From NCBI RefSeq assembly GCF_032118995.1, contig NC_092661.1, positions 2,544,501 through 2,608,500 of the forward strand: DNA of 64,000 nt, given 5' to 3'. Below, piece after piece: positions 39,301 through 58,769 of the stretch. Made by a program: the position numbers and the translations under genes. The number at the start of each line of letters is the position of its first letter. Position 1 is the first letter of the stretch. This DNA is from Asterias amurensis (lineage: Eukaryota > Echinodermata > Asteroidea > Forcipulatida > Asteriidae). Below the pieces are notes generated by a model. That model had not been told where the DNA came from. It saw nothing but the letters and a program-made list of their open reading frames with translations, and ran no database searches.

Positions 39301-39308
39301 TACCAACC

Positions 39309-39347
39309 GACCAATCGCTAGGCGACCAGACAACGGTCAGTATAAAA
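39309..39347 (+). promoter_or_regulatory. CCAAT plus TATA promoter of gene C
   Basis: GACCAATC (CCAAT at 39311-39315) precedes TATAAAA at 39341-39347 by 25 bp. The expected start is near 39370, giving a 5' UTR of about 110 nt before the ATG at 39480. Gene D has the same CGACCAATC motif and TATAAAAGC box. Confidence 0.7.
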
Positions 39348-39479
39348 GCTAACTGCCGCTAAAAACACAGTTATTCTACTGTATTCCTGCATTGCAAAGG
39401 ACAAAGTTAGAATTCAAAACCAAATTACACGGTTTACCTCTTCTTCTTTTTTATATTCAACTAAAACCAACTTACAAAC

Positions 39480-42019
<2,540 letters not shown>

Positions 42020-42055
42020 ACACATTCCAACAGAACTTGGCAAACTTCAAATCCA

Positions 42056-42061
42056 AATAAA
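42056..42061 (+). promoter_or_regulatory. Poly(A) signal of gene C
   Basis: AATAAA, 36 nt after the stop codon, lies in a 3' UTR start (ACACATTCCAACAGAAC) that is shared with genes D and F and partly with E. Confidence 0.65.
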
Positions 42062-42189
42062 CTGAACATTACTCGCATTTGAAAAACAATCATGTAAAAA
42101 TGCTTGAAACAAACCATACAATACACTGACCATCCCTCCTGTTTTAAAAACAGTTATTTTTTTAACCCAAATGCAAAAATCCCCAAAAC

Positions 42190-42400
42190 ACAAGTGTGTT
42201 TTCTCACCCCTCGAGAGAGATTATAAAACTTTCATTTTACATGTAAGCATGAAATCTTGCGTTGAAGAAAACTGTTTTATTTTTACTACTCGAAGAAAGA
42301 AAACTTTGTTATCATGAAGAAGTGAAAAATAAAGAGGCAACAGGCAATATTTTACGAAAAGTCAATTTCTATTGTGTATTCTTGTATTCAGGACTTGAGA
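42190..42400 (+). repeat. Tubulin 3'-flank duplication, copy of gene C
   Basis: GAGAGAGATTATAAAAC, ATCATGAAGAAGTGAA and TCAATTTCTATTGTGTA match, in reverse complement, the 3' flank of gene D (45780-46140) and the gene-less segment 50440-50690. The flank was therefore copied along with the gene. Confidence 0.7.
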
Positions 42401-44060
42401 TTCATGTAGTTTCAAAAGGGTCAGCGCCCAAAATTATAATTTTTTTGTGAATGATATTATTTCTACTGCAGGGAATCGGAGGGTTGTGGGCCGTTTGCTG
42501 CCTGTGGAATTAAGATATTATTTAGGAGAGTTTTCTAGGGTTAAAATATGAAGGTTGCGGGGCTTTAAACAAATTATGGGAATTAATATTGTTGGAAAGA
42601 TGTTTTCAAAATGAAACTCCTGTAATTATTCACACAAATATCCCTCAAAATTGTGCTGTTTCCATTTTACTTGGGGAACTAACCTAACACTCCGGCATTT
42701 TGTGAAGTAAACAACATGGCGGGCTGTTTTGGCTAATGCGGGGAAGACCACATATGTGGATATGTGTGAATATTATTATATTTTGAAAACTTCTTTCCGA
42801 CCATTGTTAATTTCATATCAAACGCTGTTAAGAAATCAAAGACCATTAAAACGGCAAATTAGGTGATAACAAATCGTTTTTTTTCAAGGCGACAACAACG
42901 TCTCCCCCCCCCCCCAACTTAAGACCAGTATACTTTCTGGTTTAATTCCGAGACACAAGATGAACACAAAATGGCTGAATACTGTAATCTCTTAAGATGG
43001 CGGGATTTTATATTAAGCAAAATATTAAAGGAGATAAGGTCCAAGAACCCAATAAAACTTCGGGTTCAGTGCCCCCCCCCCCCCAACCGGGCGGCGCCCT
43101 CTTTGAGTTTGGACATCCATCGGTGAGGGCGCACTTGCGGTCCGAAGAGGGTTGTGCGAACGAGGGGTGCGATGACCTTCAAATACTAGATTAACAGTTT
43201 TTTAAGCTGAAACTTCTTACACTGTGGTATGAATGTACATGTACAGCGAATGGGGAGGAAAGATAAAGTATAAATTTTGGCCGAAATGGGATCAGAAAAG
43301 AAAATGGACAATTCTACATCGAAACAAATATACTGAGGTCTATAAAACCATACAGTAAGTTACTCTATGACAAAACTAAAGCCCCTCCCGTGCAAATCCC
43401 AACCTGTCCGTCCCCCATCATCACACCATGAAGGTAGAACTCCTCCATGATCACACAAATCAAAGTTAAGTGTCATCTAGGGATCGAGGGGGGGAATTGC
43501 AGTGGAAATCTAATAATTGTTTGAGACACTTTCAAACCAACAAACTAAACTTAAAATAATCTTCTGTACCGCTAAAAATTGCATTTAAGTTTCCAAGATC
43601 GTGCACTCAGTACTTGTATTGGCAAACAGTTGGAATAGTGATTTTGAGGCACTGCACAAATAAAAACGTCAGCTAGGTAGGTCACGTCACACACTAGGAA
43701 TGCAAGAGGGGGGTGGAGACACACATGGTGTGCCTTTCTGGAGACCGTGTGGAGGCCATAGAGATTTCTACCTCCATGTGGAGACCAAGGACCATAAAAC
43801 GGTAACAAAAGTAATATGACTCCATAGGGAAATGCCCCTCAAGATTTGTGTGTAAAAAGTCTATGGAAAAATCTTGAGTAGGGGACAATGAAAAGAAAAA
43901 AATATGTCTCCACAGCTAGGGCATGCAGGGGGTGCGTATTTATTTGAATTTGGGGTGTTAGTTCTTGTAAGTACAAATGCATTGATGTACAGTACATATA
44001 CACGTGTACAATAGAAATGTACATGATTATCACCCCACCAATGGCCTGTTTTTTCAAGCG
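42401..44060. other. C-D spacer, no gene
   Basis: 42545-42868 looks like a degenerate R2 hairpin (CCTCAAAATTGTGCTGTTTCC, AACATGGCGG). Poly-C runs occur near 42905 and 43075. No supported coding sequence. Confidence 0.5.
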
Positions 44061-44077
44061 CTCTAGGCTATCTCTAG

Positions 44078-44250
44078 TTGCAATGACGACATGCCACAAC
44101 TATTTCATTTGCTTAAAGGGACTTTCTTTTTGCAACAAAATAAGCACGGTACAAAAATTAAGACAGTGTAAAACTTAACACGTAGTTGCAATGACGATAT
44201 GTCACAACTGTTCCGTTTGCTTAAAGGAACTTTCTTGTGGCAAAAAAAAG
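44078..44250 (+). repeat. Tandem duplication, about 106 bp, in the C-D spacer
   Basis: AGTTGCAATGACGA(C/T)AT and CATTTGCTTAAAGG-type tracts occur at 44078 and 44184. A third relative (GGTTGCAATGACGACG, TTATAAGGAACT) lies at 51160-51240, linking this spacer to the region downstream of gene E. Confidence 0.7.
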
Positions 44251-45779
44251 TACTCCCGTTTCGAAGAAGACAGTGTGATTTTCACACAAATGAGTAACAC
44301 AAACGCAAAAAGGTTGGATAATATTGTGCAGGAGGTAAGTCAGTTGGTGTTGAGTCTTTTTTACAGAGAAGATAACATGTACATTGTGTATAGTGTTGTA
44401 CATTTTAATTGTAGCCAACTCGTCCAGCCTTTCCCATAATCATTGTAAGTGTGCTACGGTTCTATATAAAAGATCATGAGCCCCAACATTGGATAATGAT
44501 GGACCAACCATGGATAAACGAAAATACAACTCATCCATGTAGGGTCCATGGATCAACTTATTATCAAATATGCATGGATAGTCAGCCTTCATTATTAAAG
44601 ATTAATTAAAAATGTAACACCATACATTTCTCTTCTTGTCTAGATAAAAACGCTAAAGCCCATTTCACATGAGCTTTCTGTATACAGGTTAAATTGTGTT
44701 TTATTAACGTGGATGCGAAATCCCCTTTAAAGTGTTATGCCGTTACTGACTGAATGCTGACTCACATTGTGTACAATTCATCATGGCCCAACAATGGGTC
44801 TGGCCACCGCCGCGAATAAAGCGGGAGCACAGTCAACTCGTTCCGAATTCCCACCATACCTTTTATATTATCGGGTTGAGCAAAAAAAAATGTACATGCC
44901 TGGTAGGTATACATGTTTTGACGTTTTGGAGTCTTTCTCGATTCAGCCTTCGAGAAAGACTCTGCTAGTGTCGGAGCTTCAAGCCATTTATTAACTATTT
45001 TTAGTTTTGTTTTAAGGGGCTCAAGTTGAAAGTCAACAACCACATGTCACATTTCATTTGATTTGATGCGATTTTTCACTTTCTAGTTAAAGTAGTGTCT
45101 GTGTCCCTTTTCTTAAAACTTATTTCTTGCTCACAAAACCACCCCCCCATCCCCAACAAAAACAAAAGATAAGGCATATAAAGCTATTTTGGTCCATATT
45201 ATTGCCACTGCCAGTGCTCGGGGAGGGGGGGGGGGATGGTCTAGCGAGATGTTCTTGTCACTAAATACAATAATTTAAAATCCCAATGCCTATTAGTATC
45301 TATGATTTACTGTTCAAATGGATACATTGCCTTGGGACGCTTTGAGCTATAACAGTTTTTGACATCACATGAAGTGTTACGTGTACAATATACACGTACA
45401 TGTATATATTATGGTTGGCTCCACTAACCGACAGAAAATTTTGAGGAATATTCGTGAGAATCATAACATCCAGTGAAAAAAATAAATTCCAACCATATTC
45501 TTTCATTACAAACAAGTGTTAATAGCTCAAAGTGCCCAACCCCAAAGTCCTTTGAATTTTCACCCAAAAAACTTCCCTAAATCTCCTAATTCCACAAGAG
45601 GCAAACAGCCAACACCCCTCTCAAGACTGAAGTAGAAATCATTCCAAACAAAAATTCAGGACACCTAGACGAATTTCCAAATGACATAATGAAAAAGGAT
45701 TTCCAATTGCCACAAAAATTAAACAAATCGAAATTGGGCGACTGACCCTAAAATAAGAATACACAAGTAGAAATTTATG
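44251..45779. other. C-D spacer, no gene
   Basis: 44700-44850 (GGATGCGAAATCCCCTTTA; AGCGGGAGCACAGTCAACT) resembles 51990-52170. Otherwise no feature is recognised. Confidence 0.45.
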
Positions 45780-46190
45780 TTGTTTTACAATAGTCTGTGA
45801 TTTGCCTTTTTATTATTCATTTCTTCATGATAAAAAGAAGTTGTACTTCTTCAAGTAGTAATTATAACAGTTTCTTTTATAAAGCAAGATTTATCTTAGG
45901 CTTCGTACAAAATTAGAACAATAGACCCTTCCCATGAAATATGTAAATTGCACAAATCGTGTGCGCACTAACGTTTTGGTTGGCAAAATGAGGGAACATC
46001 GCGCTGTTTTGTACACGGCTAATTGGTGCGTGACGCAGATGCGATTGCGCGTCTGCTTAGTGCACAACTCTATGGTGTTTGCCAACCAACAGTGAATGTA
46101 ATTAGCATATTTCATGGGAAGGGTCCATTTCATAATCTCTCTTGAATGTATGAAAAATCACATGAGTTTGTGTCTTTGGGTTAAAAAACC
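45780..46190 (-). repeat. Tubulin 3'-flank duplication, copy of gene D, with hairpin insert
   Basis: Matches 42190-42400 (inverted) and 50440-50690 (direct): TTCTTCATGATAAAAAGAAG, GTTGTACTTCTTCAAG, ATAATCTCTCTTGAATG, CTTTGGGTTAAAAAACC. A hairpin with ends GACCCTTCCCATGAAATATG and its complement (about 45924-46125) is present only in this copy and splits the flank. Confidence 0.7.
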
Positions 46191-46259
46191 AGGTAAAAAC
46201 AGGCGGTGGTTTATTTCAAGCGTTTTTACGATTGTTTTTCAAATGCAAGTAATGTTCAG

Positions 46260-46265
46260 TTTATT
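46260..46265 (-). promoter_or_regulatory. Poly(A) signal of gene D
   Basis: TTTATT on the + strand is AATAAA for gene D, 37 nt after its stop codon, at the position homologous to the gene C signal. A second copy lies at 46210-46215. Confidence 0.6.
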
Positions 46266-46302
46266 TGGGTTTGAAGTTTGTAAAGTTCTGTTTGGAATGT
46301 GT

Positions 46303-49560
<3,258 letters not shown>

Positions 49561-49684
49561 GTTTGCAGTTGATTTGGGTGTCTTTCAAAGTGAAGAGTTT
49601 ACAAAATTCACTGGAGTTTCTTGCAGCAGTCCTGGTGATGGCGGATTTCGCAAGAATATTGCCGTTGTGTTTCAAACATGCTGC

Positions 49685-49736
49685 TTTTATAGACCCAGGC
49701 ACACCCTGGCAACCCGTTGCAGCAGCTGATGATTGG
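49685..49736 (-). promoter_or_regulatory. CCAAT, X-box-like and TATA promoter of gene D
   Basis: On the minus strand: CGACCAATC (CCAAT complement at 49732-49736), then GTTGCCAGGGTGTG (49700-49713), which fits 12 of 14 positions of the RFX X-box consensus RYYNYYNNRRNRAC, then TATAAAA (49685-49691). The expected start is near 49660, giving a 5' UTR of about 100 nt. Confidence 0.6.
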
Positions 49737-49747
49737 TCGAGCCATAC

Positions 49748-50439
49748 TTAATACCTGGTAACCGCGCCTTGTTGATGGTGACGTAGGTAAACAGCCATCA
49801 GCAACTCGCGAGAGGGCGCGCTTTCATTACTCAGAGCCGTATCTGTTATGTAGGGCTCAATAATAAACTCACTTAGCAACACAGTGCAAGAAGCTAATAA
49901 TATTTAAAAAATAACACGACCAATACTTTAAAATATCACAGCTTGTTACAGTAAATGGACATTTATTTATTGACTATTGAACTTTCTCTGCTCAACTTAA
50001 TATCGGGAGTCCCTGGACCCGTCGAGCTATTCCCCTTAAAGCCAAAACATAATTAGTTTGTCAAAAAACGTCCGGGCATATGTAATGTGCTGCACCTCTC
50101 AGTAAAACGGAACAACTATTTCTTAGGGCCCAATGTCAGATCCAAAATACATCAAAATGGAAGTCAACAACCCGTTGGTCTCAATTGGGCAACATGTTTT
50201 CACTGAAACCCTTTTGAGGAAGGGCTCTCGATATTTTGATAAAGTGGGGTCACCCTTTTAAGTTTCTTGCTCTAGGCCTATGATGCTTTGGTGCATGGCG
50301 CCTAATATGCAAACAATGTTCTTGCTCAACTTTCAAAAGTACTCCACAAATACTATAATGTCCCCCAGTCTCTTGAAAACCTTGTCAGACCATGCCACTA
50401 TAGCTTCAGATTCTTTTCAATGTTACATGAATCAAAAGT
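49748..50439. other. Upstream flank of gene D, no gene
   Basis: 49748-49830 (AATACCTGGTAACCGCGCC, TTGTTGATGGTGACGTA) is duplicated at 50769-50890. The rest is AT-rich without recognised features. Confidence 0.55.
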
Positions 50440-50900
50440 CTATATAGCATACAAGAATATTACACAAGTAGAAATTAATTGACTTTGTTTATTATTTGAC
50501 TGCCTTTAATACTTCATTTCTTCATGGAGAAAATTAAGTTGTACTTCTTCGAGCAGCAAATTATTTAAGGGTTATTCAGCAATAATAATACTTAAGAACA
50601 AGTTTTATAATCTCTCTCGAATGGTTGAAAAAAGAAACACTTTGATTTTTGCCTTTGGGTTAAAAAAAACCTGTTTGTAAAACTGGAATTTGTCGAGCCG
50701 TAGTTAATGAATACACACATTGTTTACAAAGGTAGTCACTGACTGCGCGATGCCTCTGCGCAGAGGGTTAATACCTGGTTACCGAACCTTGTTGATGTTG
50801 ACGTAAATGCTGGGGGGTGGGGGTGGGGTTACCAGGGACCATTTTGAGATGTGAGGGGGCGCGCTCTTTATTGTTGCATCGCACTCTTTAAACTCCCCAA
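50440..50900 (-). other. Join of tubulin 3' flank to tubulin 5' flank: scar of a lost copy
   Basis: 50440-50690 matches the 3' flank of gene D (CATTTCTTCATGGAGAAAA, GTTGTACTTCTTCGAGCAG, ATAATCTCTCTCGAATG, CTTTGGGTTAAAAAAAACC). Directly after it, 50693-50890 matches the DNA just upstream of the gene D CCAAT box (GTCGAGCCGTAGTTAAT, AATACCTGGTTACCG, TTGTTGATGTTGACGTA, GGGGGCGCGCTCTTTATT). No tubulin exon, 3' UTR, TATA or CCAAT remains between them. This is the layout expected after deletion of a whole gene copy. Confidence 0.6.
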
Positions 50901-51129
50901 TGCTAATCATTTTTAAAATTTGATACACGAAAAGTATTTCAAAGTCTCCAAACCTCTTGAAAACCAATTTTATTTTTTATTTTCAGACCATTTAACTTCG
51001 ATTTCTTTTAAAATCTGCATTATACATGTGTTAATGTCACAGTGTGACAGTGTACATGTAAGCTTACAATTATGTGCATTAGTGTATCTTTAGAGGCCTA
51101 TACCCCACCATAAAGTGTTTGTTTTGGTT

Positions 51130-51390
51130 CTACGCGTTTTGTTGGCTCATGATCTCAGCGGTTGCAATGACGACGACTGACGTCATGACGTGTCACAACT
51201 ATTCCAAAACCTTTGTTTTTCTTATAAGGAACTCGTGTGGTAAACAAGTTTTAATAATAATTGTGACACCATGAATTTATTACTATTCTTCCGTCTCAAG
51301 ACATAACGGGTACACTATTTAATACAGGTTGTTGTTGCAGATGGTGCATCAACACTTTATTCTCCTCTTCCAAGTATAGTGCAGACGTCA
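51130..51390 (+). repeat. Duplicate of C-D spacer sequence
   Basis: GCGGTTGCAATGACGACG and ACAACTATTCC...AAGGAACT match 44078-44250. It supports duplication of the whole intergenic unit downstream of gene E. Confidence 0.55.
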
Positions 51391-51902
51391 TAAAAAGAAC
51401 ACGTTGCCTTGGATCGGTCGAGCTGGTCTTTAAAAAGCATTTTGTAAACGTTTGTTAGAAAATGCTCATGGGTAGATAAGAAAGATGTTGTAAAAGTAGA
51501 ATACAATGATCCACATAAACATGCCTCTAAATTGCACGGTTTTCCTTTTACCTCGTCGACTTACAAGGTGTTAGAAAATGCTCATGGGTAGATAAGAAAG
51601 ATGTTGTAAAAGTAGAATACAATGATCCACATAAACATGCCTCTAAATTGCACGGTTTTCCTTTTACCTCGTCGACTTACAAGGTCGGCCATTTTTATGG
51701 AAGTCAAATTTTGACTCCCATAAATGGCCAACCGTGTTAGTTCGCACAGTCAAAAGCAAACCATGCAATTTCGAGGCAAATTTGTGTGGATCATTGTATT
51801 CTACTTTTACAACATCTTTCTTTTTAATGCATTTTATAAAAAACGGTTACAAACACTTTTTATAGACCAACTCGTCCGATCCAAGGCAACGTGTTCCTTT
51901 AA
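51391..51902. mobile_element. Hairpin MITE R2 with internal duplication
   Basis: The ends AAAAGAACACGTTGCCTTGG and CCAAGGCAACGTGTTCCTTT match 35394-35784. About 108 bp of the left arm are duplicated in tandem (51458-51565 and 51566-51672, both with GCTCATGGGTAGATAAGAAA). Confidence 0.85.
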
Positions 51903-52189
51903 TTATTGTTAATTGGTTACTTCTTTATTGTTATGGCTTTGTACTGACTGTTTTCTAGGGAAATGGATGTGAGTATGAATTTAATTGAATTGAATTACTT
52001 TGGATGCGAAATCCGCTTTATGATTATCCTGTGAAAGGCCGTTAAACCCACTGGTATGTCCCCGATTCACATGTTAATAAGTAGGCCTACTAAACATCAC
52101 GTTACCCCGCAACCATGGATCTGGTCCCCAGCCGTGAGTGCAGCGGGTGAACTCGGTCCAAGGTCAACTCGGTCATGCTTAACTCATTC

Positions 52190-52425
52190 CCAAGTCAAAT
52201 CGACCAACTTATTCCCATCATCTCAAACCCAAGGCAGCTCGGGGGAACCCAGTACAAAGTCAACTTGGTCATGCTAAATGCGGTCCAAAGTCAACTCGAC
52301 CCTACTGAATTAAGTACAAAGTCAACTCGACCATACTGAATCTAGTACAAAGTCAACTCGACCATACTGAATCTAGTACAAAGTCAACTCGACCATACTG
52401 AATTCAGCCGAAGTCAACTCGACCA
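52190..52425 (+). repeat. Tandem repeat, about 31 bp, AAAGTCAACTCGACCATACT
   Basis: At least five units between 52255 and 52420. Less regular relatives (AAGGTCAACTCGG) extend back to about 52150. No conserved open frame. Confidence 0.8.
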
Positions 52426-53082
52426 TTTCGTATCATCTCGATCCGAAGTCAGTTAGGGTGAACTAATGAGGTAATTAAATTGGTCGCCCCATCAGTAAAC
52501 AAATGGACTGACAATTAATCAAAACAATAACGTTAGCATAACAAACTTACTTGGTACACATACATGTACCTGTTGGGACTGGTCCAGGCGAATAAAACAA
52601 AGTTTTGCCTTGAAGGTACGGGGAGGTAGAAATAGTAAGTTCGGTTTCTCAACTTTATTTTAGAGGGAGATCACAAATAAACATTCTTCAAGTATGAAAT
52701 TCTCTTTATTCTCTATAATATTGTTACCATCCTGTGTACAACCACCTTCAAATTAAAAAATAAAATTTTAAAGAAACCACCAGCTTATTTGAGAAGAGGG
52801 GCCTCAAATGGCTTGTATCATGGTAACTTAAAAATAGTTTTGCATACCATAAAATTTAAAAAATAAAAATGTATCTCTTTTATGGTGTAAGAAATATTAT
52901 ATATCTTTATTGCAGCTGTTTTTCTGAACAAAAAGGTTCGTGATGAAACATCTTCCTCTCTTTTATAGCGGGGGTTTAGGACAAAATGATATCAATTATT
53001 TCCCCAACCCTCCAGTAAGTTTTAAAAACACATCTTCATTCGTTAGTTAAGATCTCCACTATGTAATACATTAGTGGATAAC
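52426..53082. other. No feature recognised
   Basis: AT-rich sequence between the tandem repeat and an R1 MITE. No supported gene. Confidence 0.5.
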
Positions 53083-53451
53083 TTAAAGGCACTTAACACT
53101 ATTGGTAATTACTCAAAACATAATTTGTTTGCATGAAAATCTACTTGGGAACGAGAAACGGAGAGCTGTTGATAATAATACAACACATTGTGAGAAACGG
53201 CTCCCTTTGAAATAAAATATTTTTTTTAGTGAGAGGTATTTTCAAATATTCAAATAATAATATAAAGACTTCAGGCCCAGTGAAGCCTCTGCATGCAATC
53301 TGGACAATAAGGTCTTTTCTTTCCATTATTCTCTTGTAACTTCGATGACCAAACGAGTCCCAATTTTCACAGATGTGTTATTTTATGCATAAATGAATTG
53401 GCATACACGAAATGAGAATTGGTAACATTTTACCAAAAAGTCCAGGGCCTA
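53083..53451 (+). repeat. MITE R1 downstream of gene E
   Basis: TTAAAGGCACTTAACAC at the left, GAGAAACGGCTCCCTTTGAA inside and a degenerate TCCAGGGCCT end. Diverged copy. Confidence 0.7.
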
Positions 53452-53591
53452 TGGAACGCACAGTATTGTCAATATATAAAACAAAATTATTTGACTATAA
53501 CTTATTCTCAGTCTTAATGTGAGTTAAGACACAGTAAACTAAATTTCTTAACAAAATCATGTTCAGTTTGTTTGGGAGAGGTTTGGAATGT

Positions 53592-55859
<2,268 letters not shown>

Positions 55860-55979
55860 GTTGATAAGGTGGTTGTAGCAATCAGACGAAAACAAAAATT
55901 GTAGAGAAATGTTCAAATCGTTACTGCCTTGATGAAGCTTCACGTTTGAAATGGTTATCTGACAAAACAAACCTGTGAC

Positions 55980-56016
55980 TTTATATTATTAAACCAGGAA
56001 TGGTAGCCATGGTGAA
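55980..56016 (-). promoter_or_regulatory. TATA and degenerate X-box of gene E
   Basis: TATAAA (complement at 55980-55985) lies about 120 bp upstream of the ATG. Eighteen bp further upstream, GTAGCCATGGTGAA (56003-56016) matches the RFX X-box consensus at 12 of 14 positions. The whole region 55860-56016 is paralogous to 61811-61965 upstream of gene F. Confidence 0.6.
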
Positions 56017-56051
56017 AACCTAGACTGGTTGTTGTATAGCATGGTGATGAC

Positions 56052-56221
56052 TAGTCTTGGTGCAAGACGTTTCTCGTTTCCTTTCCACGCACACACCGCA
56101 GCCAATTCACCGACAGCGTCCGCACCGATTCACCGCTCCGGATGAGTCGGTGCGGGCGCTGTCGGTGAATTGGCTGCGGTGTGCGTGAAAGGGAAACGAG
56201 AAACGTCTTGCACCAAGACTA
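56052..56221. mobile_element. Hairpin element R4 with 9-bp target duplication
   Basis: Begins TAGTCTTGGTGCAAGACG and ends with its complement. Almost the entire 170 bp is a hairpin with a loop near 56134-56142. It is flanked on both sides by GGTGATGAC (56043-56051 and 56222-56230). The 9-bp duplication suggests a Mutator-like transposase acting in trans. Confidence 0.85.
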
Positions 56222-56230
56222 GGTGATGAC

Positions 56231-57435
56231 TACATCCACATCTATTCAACTACTTGTCAAAGCCTGTTCAGCCTCTACACAAGGGTATCTAAACTCATTG
56301 AATGAACAACCATGTCTTGACAAAGGAGTAAGCTCTGAGGCATGTCATAGAGAAAGGACAAAATGGGCCTATCAACCATAACAGAGCACAACGGCAACCA
56401 TGGAGCTGTCACAAACACTTTTGGAACAGCATGAGGCAATAGTTTTTCTACAGAAAGCAAAAACCTCATAATACCAGCACAAAAAGTCATTCCACGTACA
56501 TGTTCATACTCATAGTACATGTACATGTATACATAAATCAGGCGTTGATCGCCCGAGTCAATTTTGACAGCAACTATTAGGGGCACAAACTTCACTTAAA
56601 GGAACATTTTGCCTTAGATTTGACTATTTTGGCAATACAGACTATTTTTGCTATCAGTTATGAATAATAGTAGGACTTGACAGTTATGAGTATGGTTGGA
56701 AAGCTGTTTAAAAGTATCAATGATCCAAACAAGATATGCCTCGAAAGTGTTTTTTGTTTGTTTTGTTTTTTAACTGCGTAACTTTCACGGTCCGCCATTT
56801 TGTAGAACCAAACTTTTGCCCTTTTCGAAACCACGGCTTCGACTCCGAGTTCGGCTCAGTCTAGCTTGGCCCCGCGGTTGTTTTTGCAATATTGTGCGTA
56901 CTTTGCGTATACGCATTCGGGGCTTCAGACGAGAGAACGGAGCCTGAAGCCGAATCCAAAACCGAAGCCGTGGGTTCGAAAAGGGCCTATGCCTCACAAA
57001 AAGGCACTCCGTATTCATTCACGAAGTAAAAGGAAAGCCACTAAGTGTCGCCCAACCCTATACTCATGTCGTGCATATTATTCGCATAGAAAGAAGTTCA
57101 ACAACAATATCCAAGAACAGGGGCTGCCGAAAATTATAACATTTCATCGGATGAAATGTGTGCGCAGCACTTGACTTATTCCTTCTGAATCGTTCGCTGT
57201 TTTTTTCTTCTTCTTCATAACCCCCCTCCCCACGCCCTTCTAACATGCGTCTAGCAACCCGCCGTATATTTGGTTTATTAAAAAAACTGCTCATTGCAGC
57301 CTACTGGCTGAATTACACAACAGTATAAATATGACACTTTAAAGGGAGTATCGCATCTTCAAATCGATGCTGTACCGTCACAACTAATTAAAAAAGGCCG
57401 GCCCTTATTGACTGATGAAAATGTTTACAGCGCGT
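56231..57435. other. E-F spacer: R2 half and another hairpin, no gene
   Basis: 56597-56817 resembles the left arm of R2 (TTAAAGGAACATTTTGCCTT...GCCTCGAAAGTG). It is interrupted by a hairpin at about 56818-56986 with ends GCCCTTTTCGAAACCACGGC and its near complement. Around 56505-56530 is a TACATGTA-rich stretch. No coding sequence is supported. Confidence 0.55.
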
Positions 57436-57444
57436 AGTCACCGG

Positions 57445-57681
57445 TAGTCTTGGCCCAAGACTATGGTTCTTGATTCTTGATAGTGTACTACGCGCGGTTG
57501 AATCGCCAAAGCGCGCCCGCCACGGTATGATTTAGTTAATTGGACTGGCTAGCTTGCCAGTGTAGTCTAGATTTCAAGCCGTCCAATTAACTAAATCATA
57601 CCGTGGTGGGCGCGCTTTGGCGATTCAATTGCGCGTAGTACACTATCCAGAATCAAGCACCATAGTCTTGGGCCAAGACTA
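57445..57681. mobile_element. Hairpin element R4, second intact copy
   Basis: Ends TAGTCTTGGCCCAAGACTA and complement. The arms of about 100 bp are nearly perfect (GGCGATTCAA, AATTAACTAAATCATACCG). It is flanked by AGTCACCGG on both sides (57436-57444 and 57682-57690), again an exact 9-bp target duplication. The interior differs from 56052-56221; only the termini are shared. Confidence 0.85.
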
Positions 57682-57864
57682 AGTCACCGGTGACACAAGA
57701 ACACGTTCATTTGCGCAACATGTTGCCGACATGTAATAAGACAGCCACATCTTGTTGGTGTCTCATGAACAACAGTTTGACAACCACCGATGTAGCAGTG
57801 CCAGTTATATCAATGCTATACCCATATTCGAATAACACAAGCAGACAAGTTATATTTCGATTGA

Positions 57865-58028
57865 TTGTCACATCCTCTCAAAACTGTTTTATTGTCAAAA
57901 CAAAATTGTAGAGGATGCCGAAAAATGGCTATCCATTGCTCTTTGCATTCACATTTAAAAAAAGGAGCTTGTATCCCAAGCCCTATCTATTTGTGAATAA
58001 AAGCTCAAGCAGACAAATGAAACTTTGG

Positions 58029-58060
<32 letters not shown>

Positions 58061-58390
58061 CTTATTGATTGATTGACTGTCACAACCTCTGAAAACTGTT
58101 GTATTGTCAAAAACAAAATTGTGGAGGATGCCGAAAAATGGCTACCCATTGCTCTTTGCATTCACACTTAAAAAAGGAGCTTGTATCCCAAGCCCTTCCT
58201 ATGTGTGAATAACTCAAGCAGACAAATTAAATTTTGATTGACTGATTGATTTATTGATTTGTTGAATGATTGATTGATTGTCACAACCTCTGAAAACTAT
58301 TGTATTGCCCCAAACTAAATTGTGGAGGATGCCGAAAAATGGCTATCCATTGCTTTAAGCATTCACACATAAAAAGAAGCTATTTTTTGT
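57865..58390 (+). repeat. Tandem repeat, about 205 bp x 2.6, with TTGA microsatellites
   Basis: TGTCACAACCTCTGAAAACT-type starts occur at 57866, 58079 and 58280. GGAGGATGCCGAAAAATGGC follows each. Variable (TTGA)n runs separate the units (e.g. 58029-58060). Confidence 0.85.
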
Positions 58391-58769
58391 GAAAGGATAG
58401 CCATTTTTTTCAATTGAGTGGTCTCCTTCTTCATTGGTGTCAAACTAACGGAGTCAAGCTCGGTTTTTGCTAGCACATCTAGAATAGAGCTCAAATTTAC
58501 ACCCAACGAACGGAAAAGGAAACATACATAGCTCTTCCTCGTACATACATCGTGTGGGTAGAAACAAACAGTTCGCACTGGTTCGCCATGTGTATAAAGC
58601 ATTTTGATGGGTGTTAATTATTATATCAATCGCTGTGTCAATAATGAGAAAAAAGTGCTTGAAATTCTCGAATACAAGATCTGCAAGGAGTTACTCAGTA
58701 TCTGTATGTTGTTCATTTGGTGTCTTTGTAACGAAAATGTACCCATGATAGTGACTTTGCACAGTATGC
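58391..58769. other. No feature recognised
   Basis: Mixed sequence without supported gene or repeat. Confidence 0.5.
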
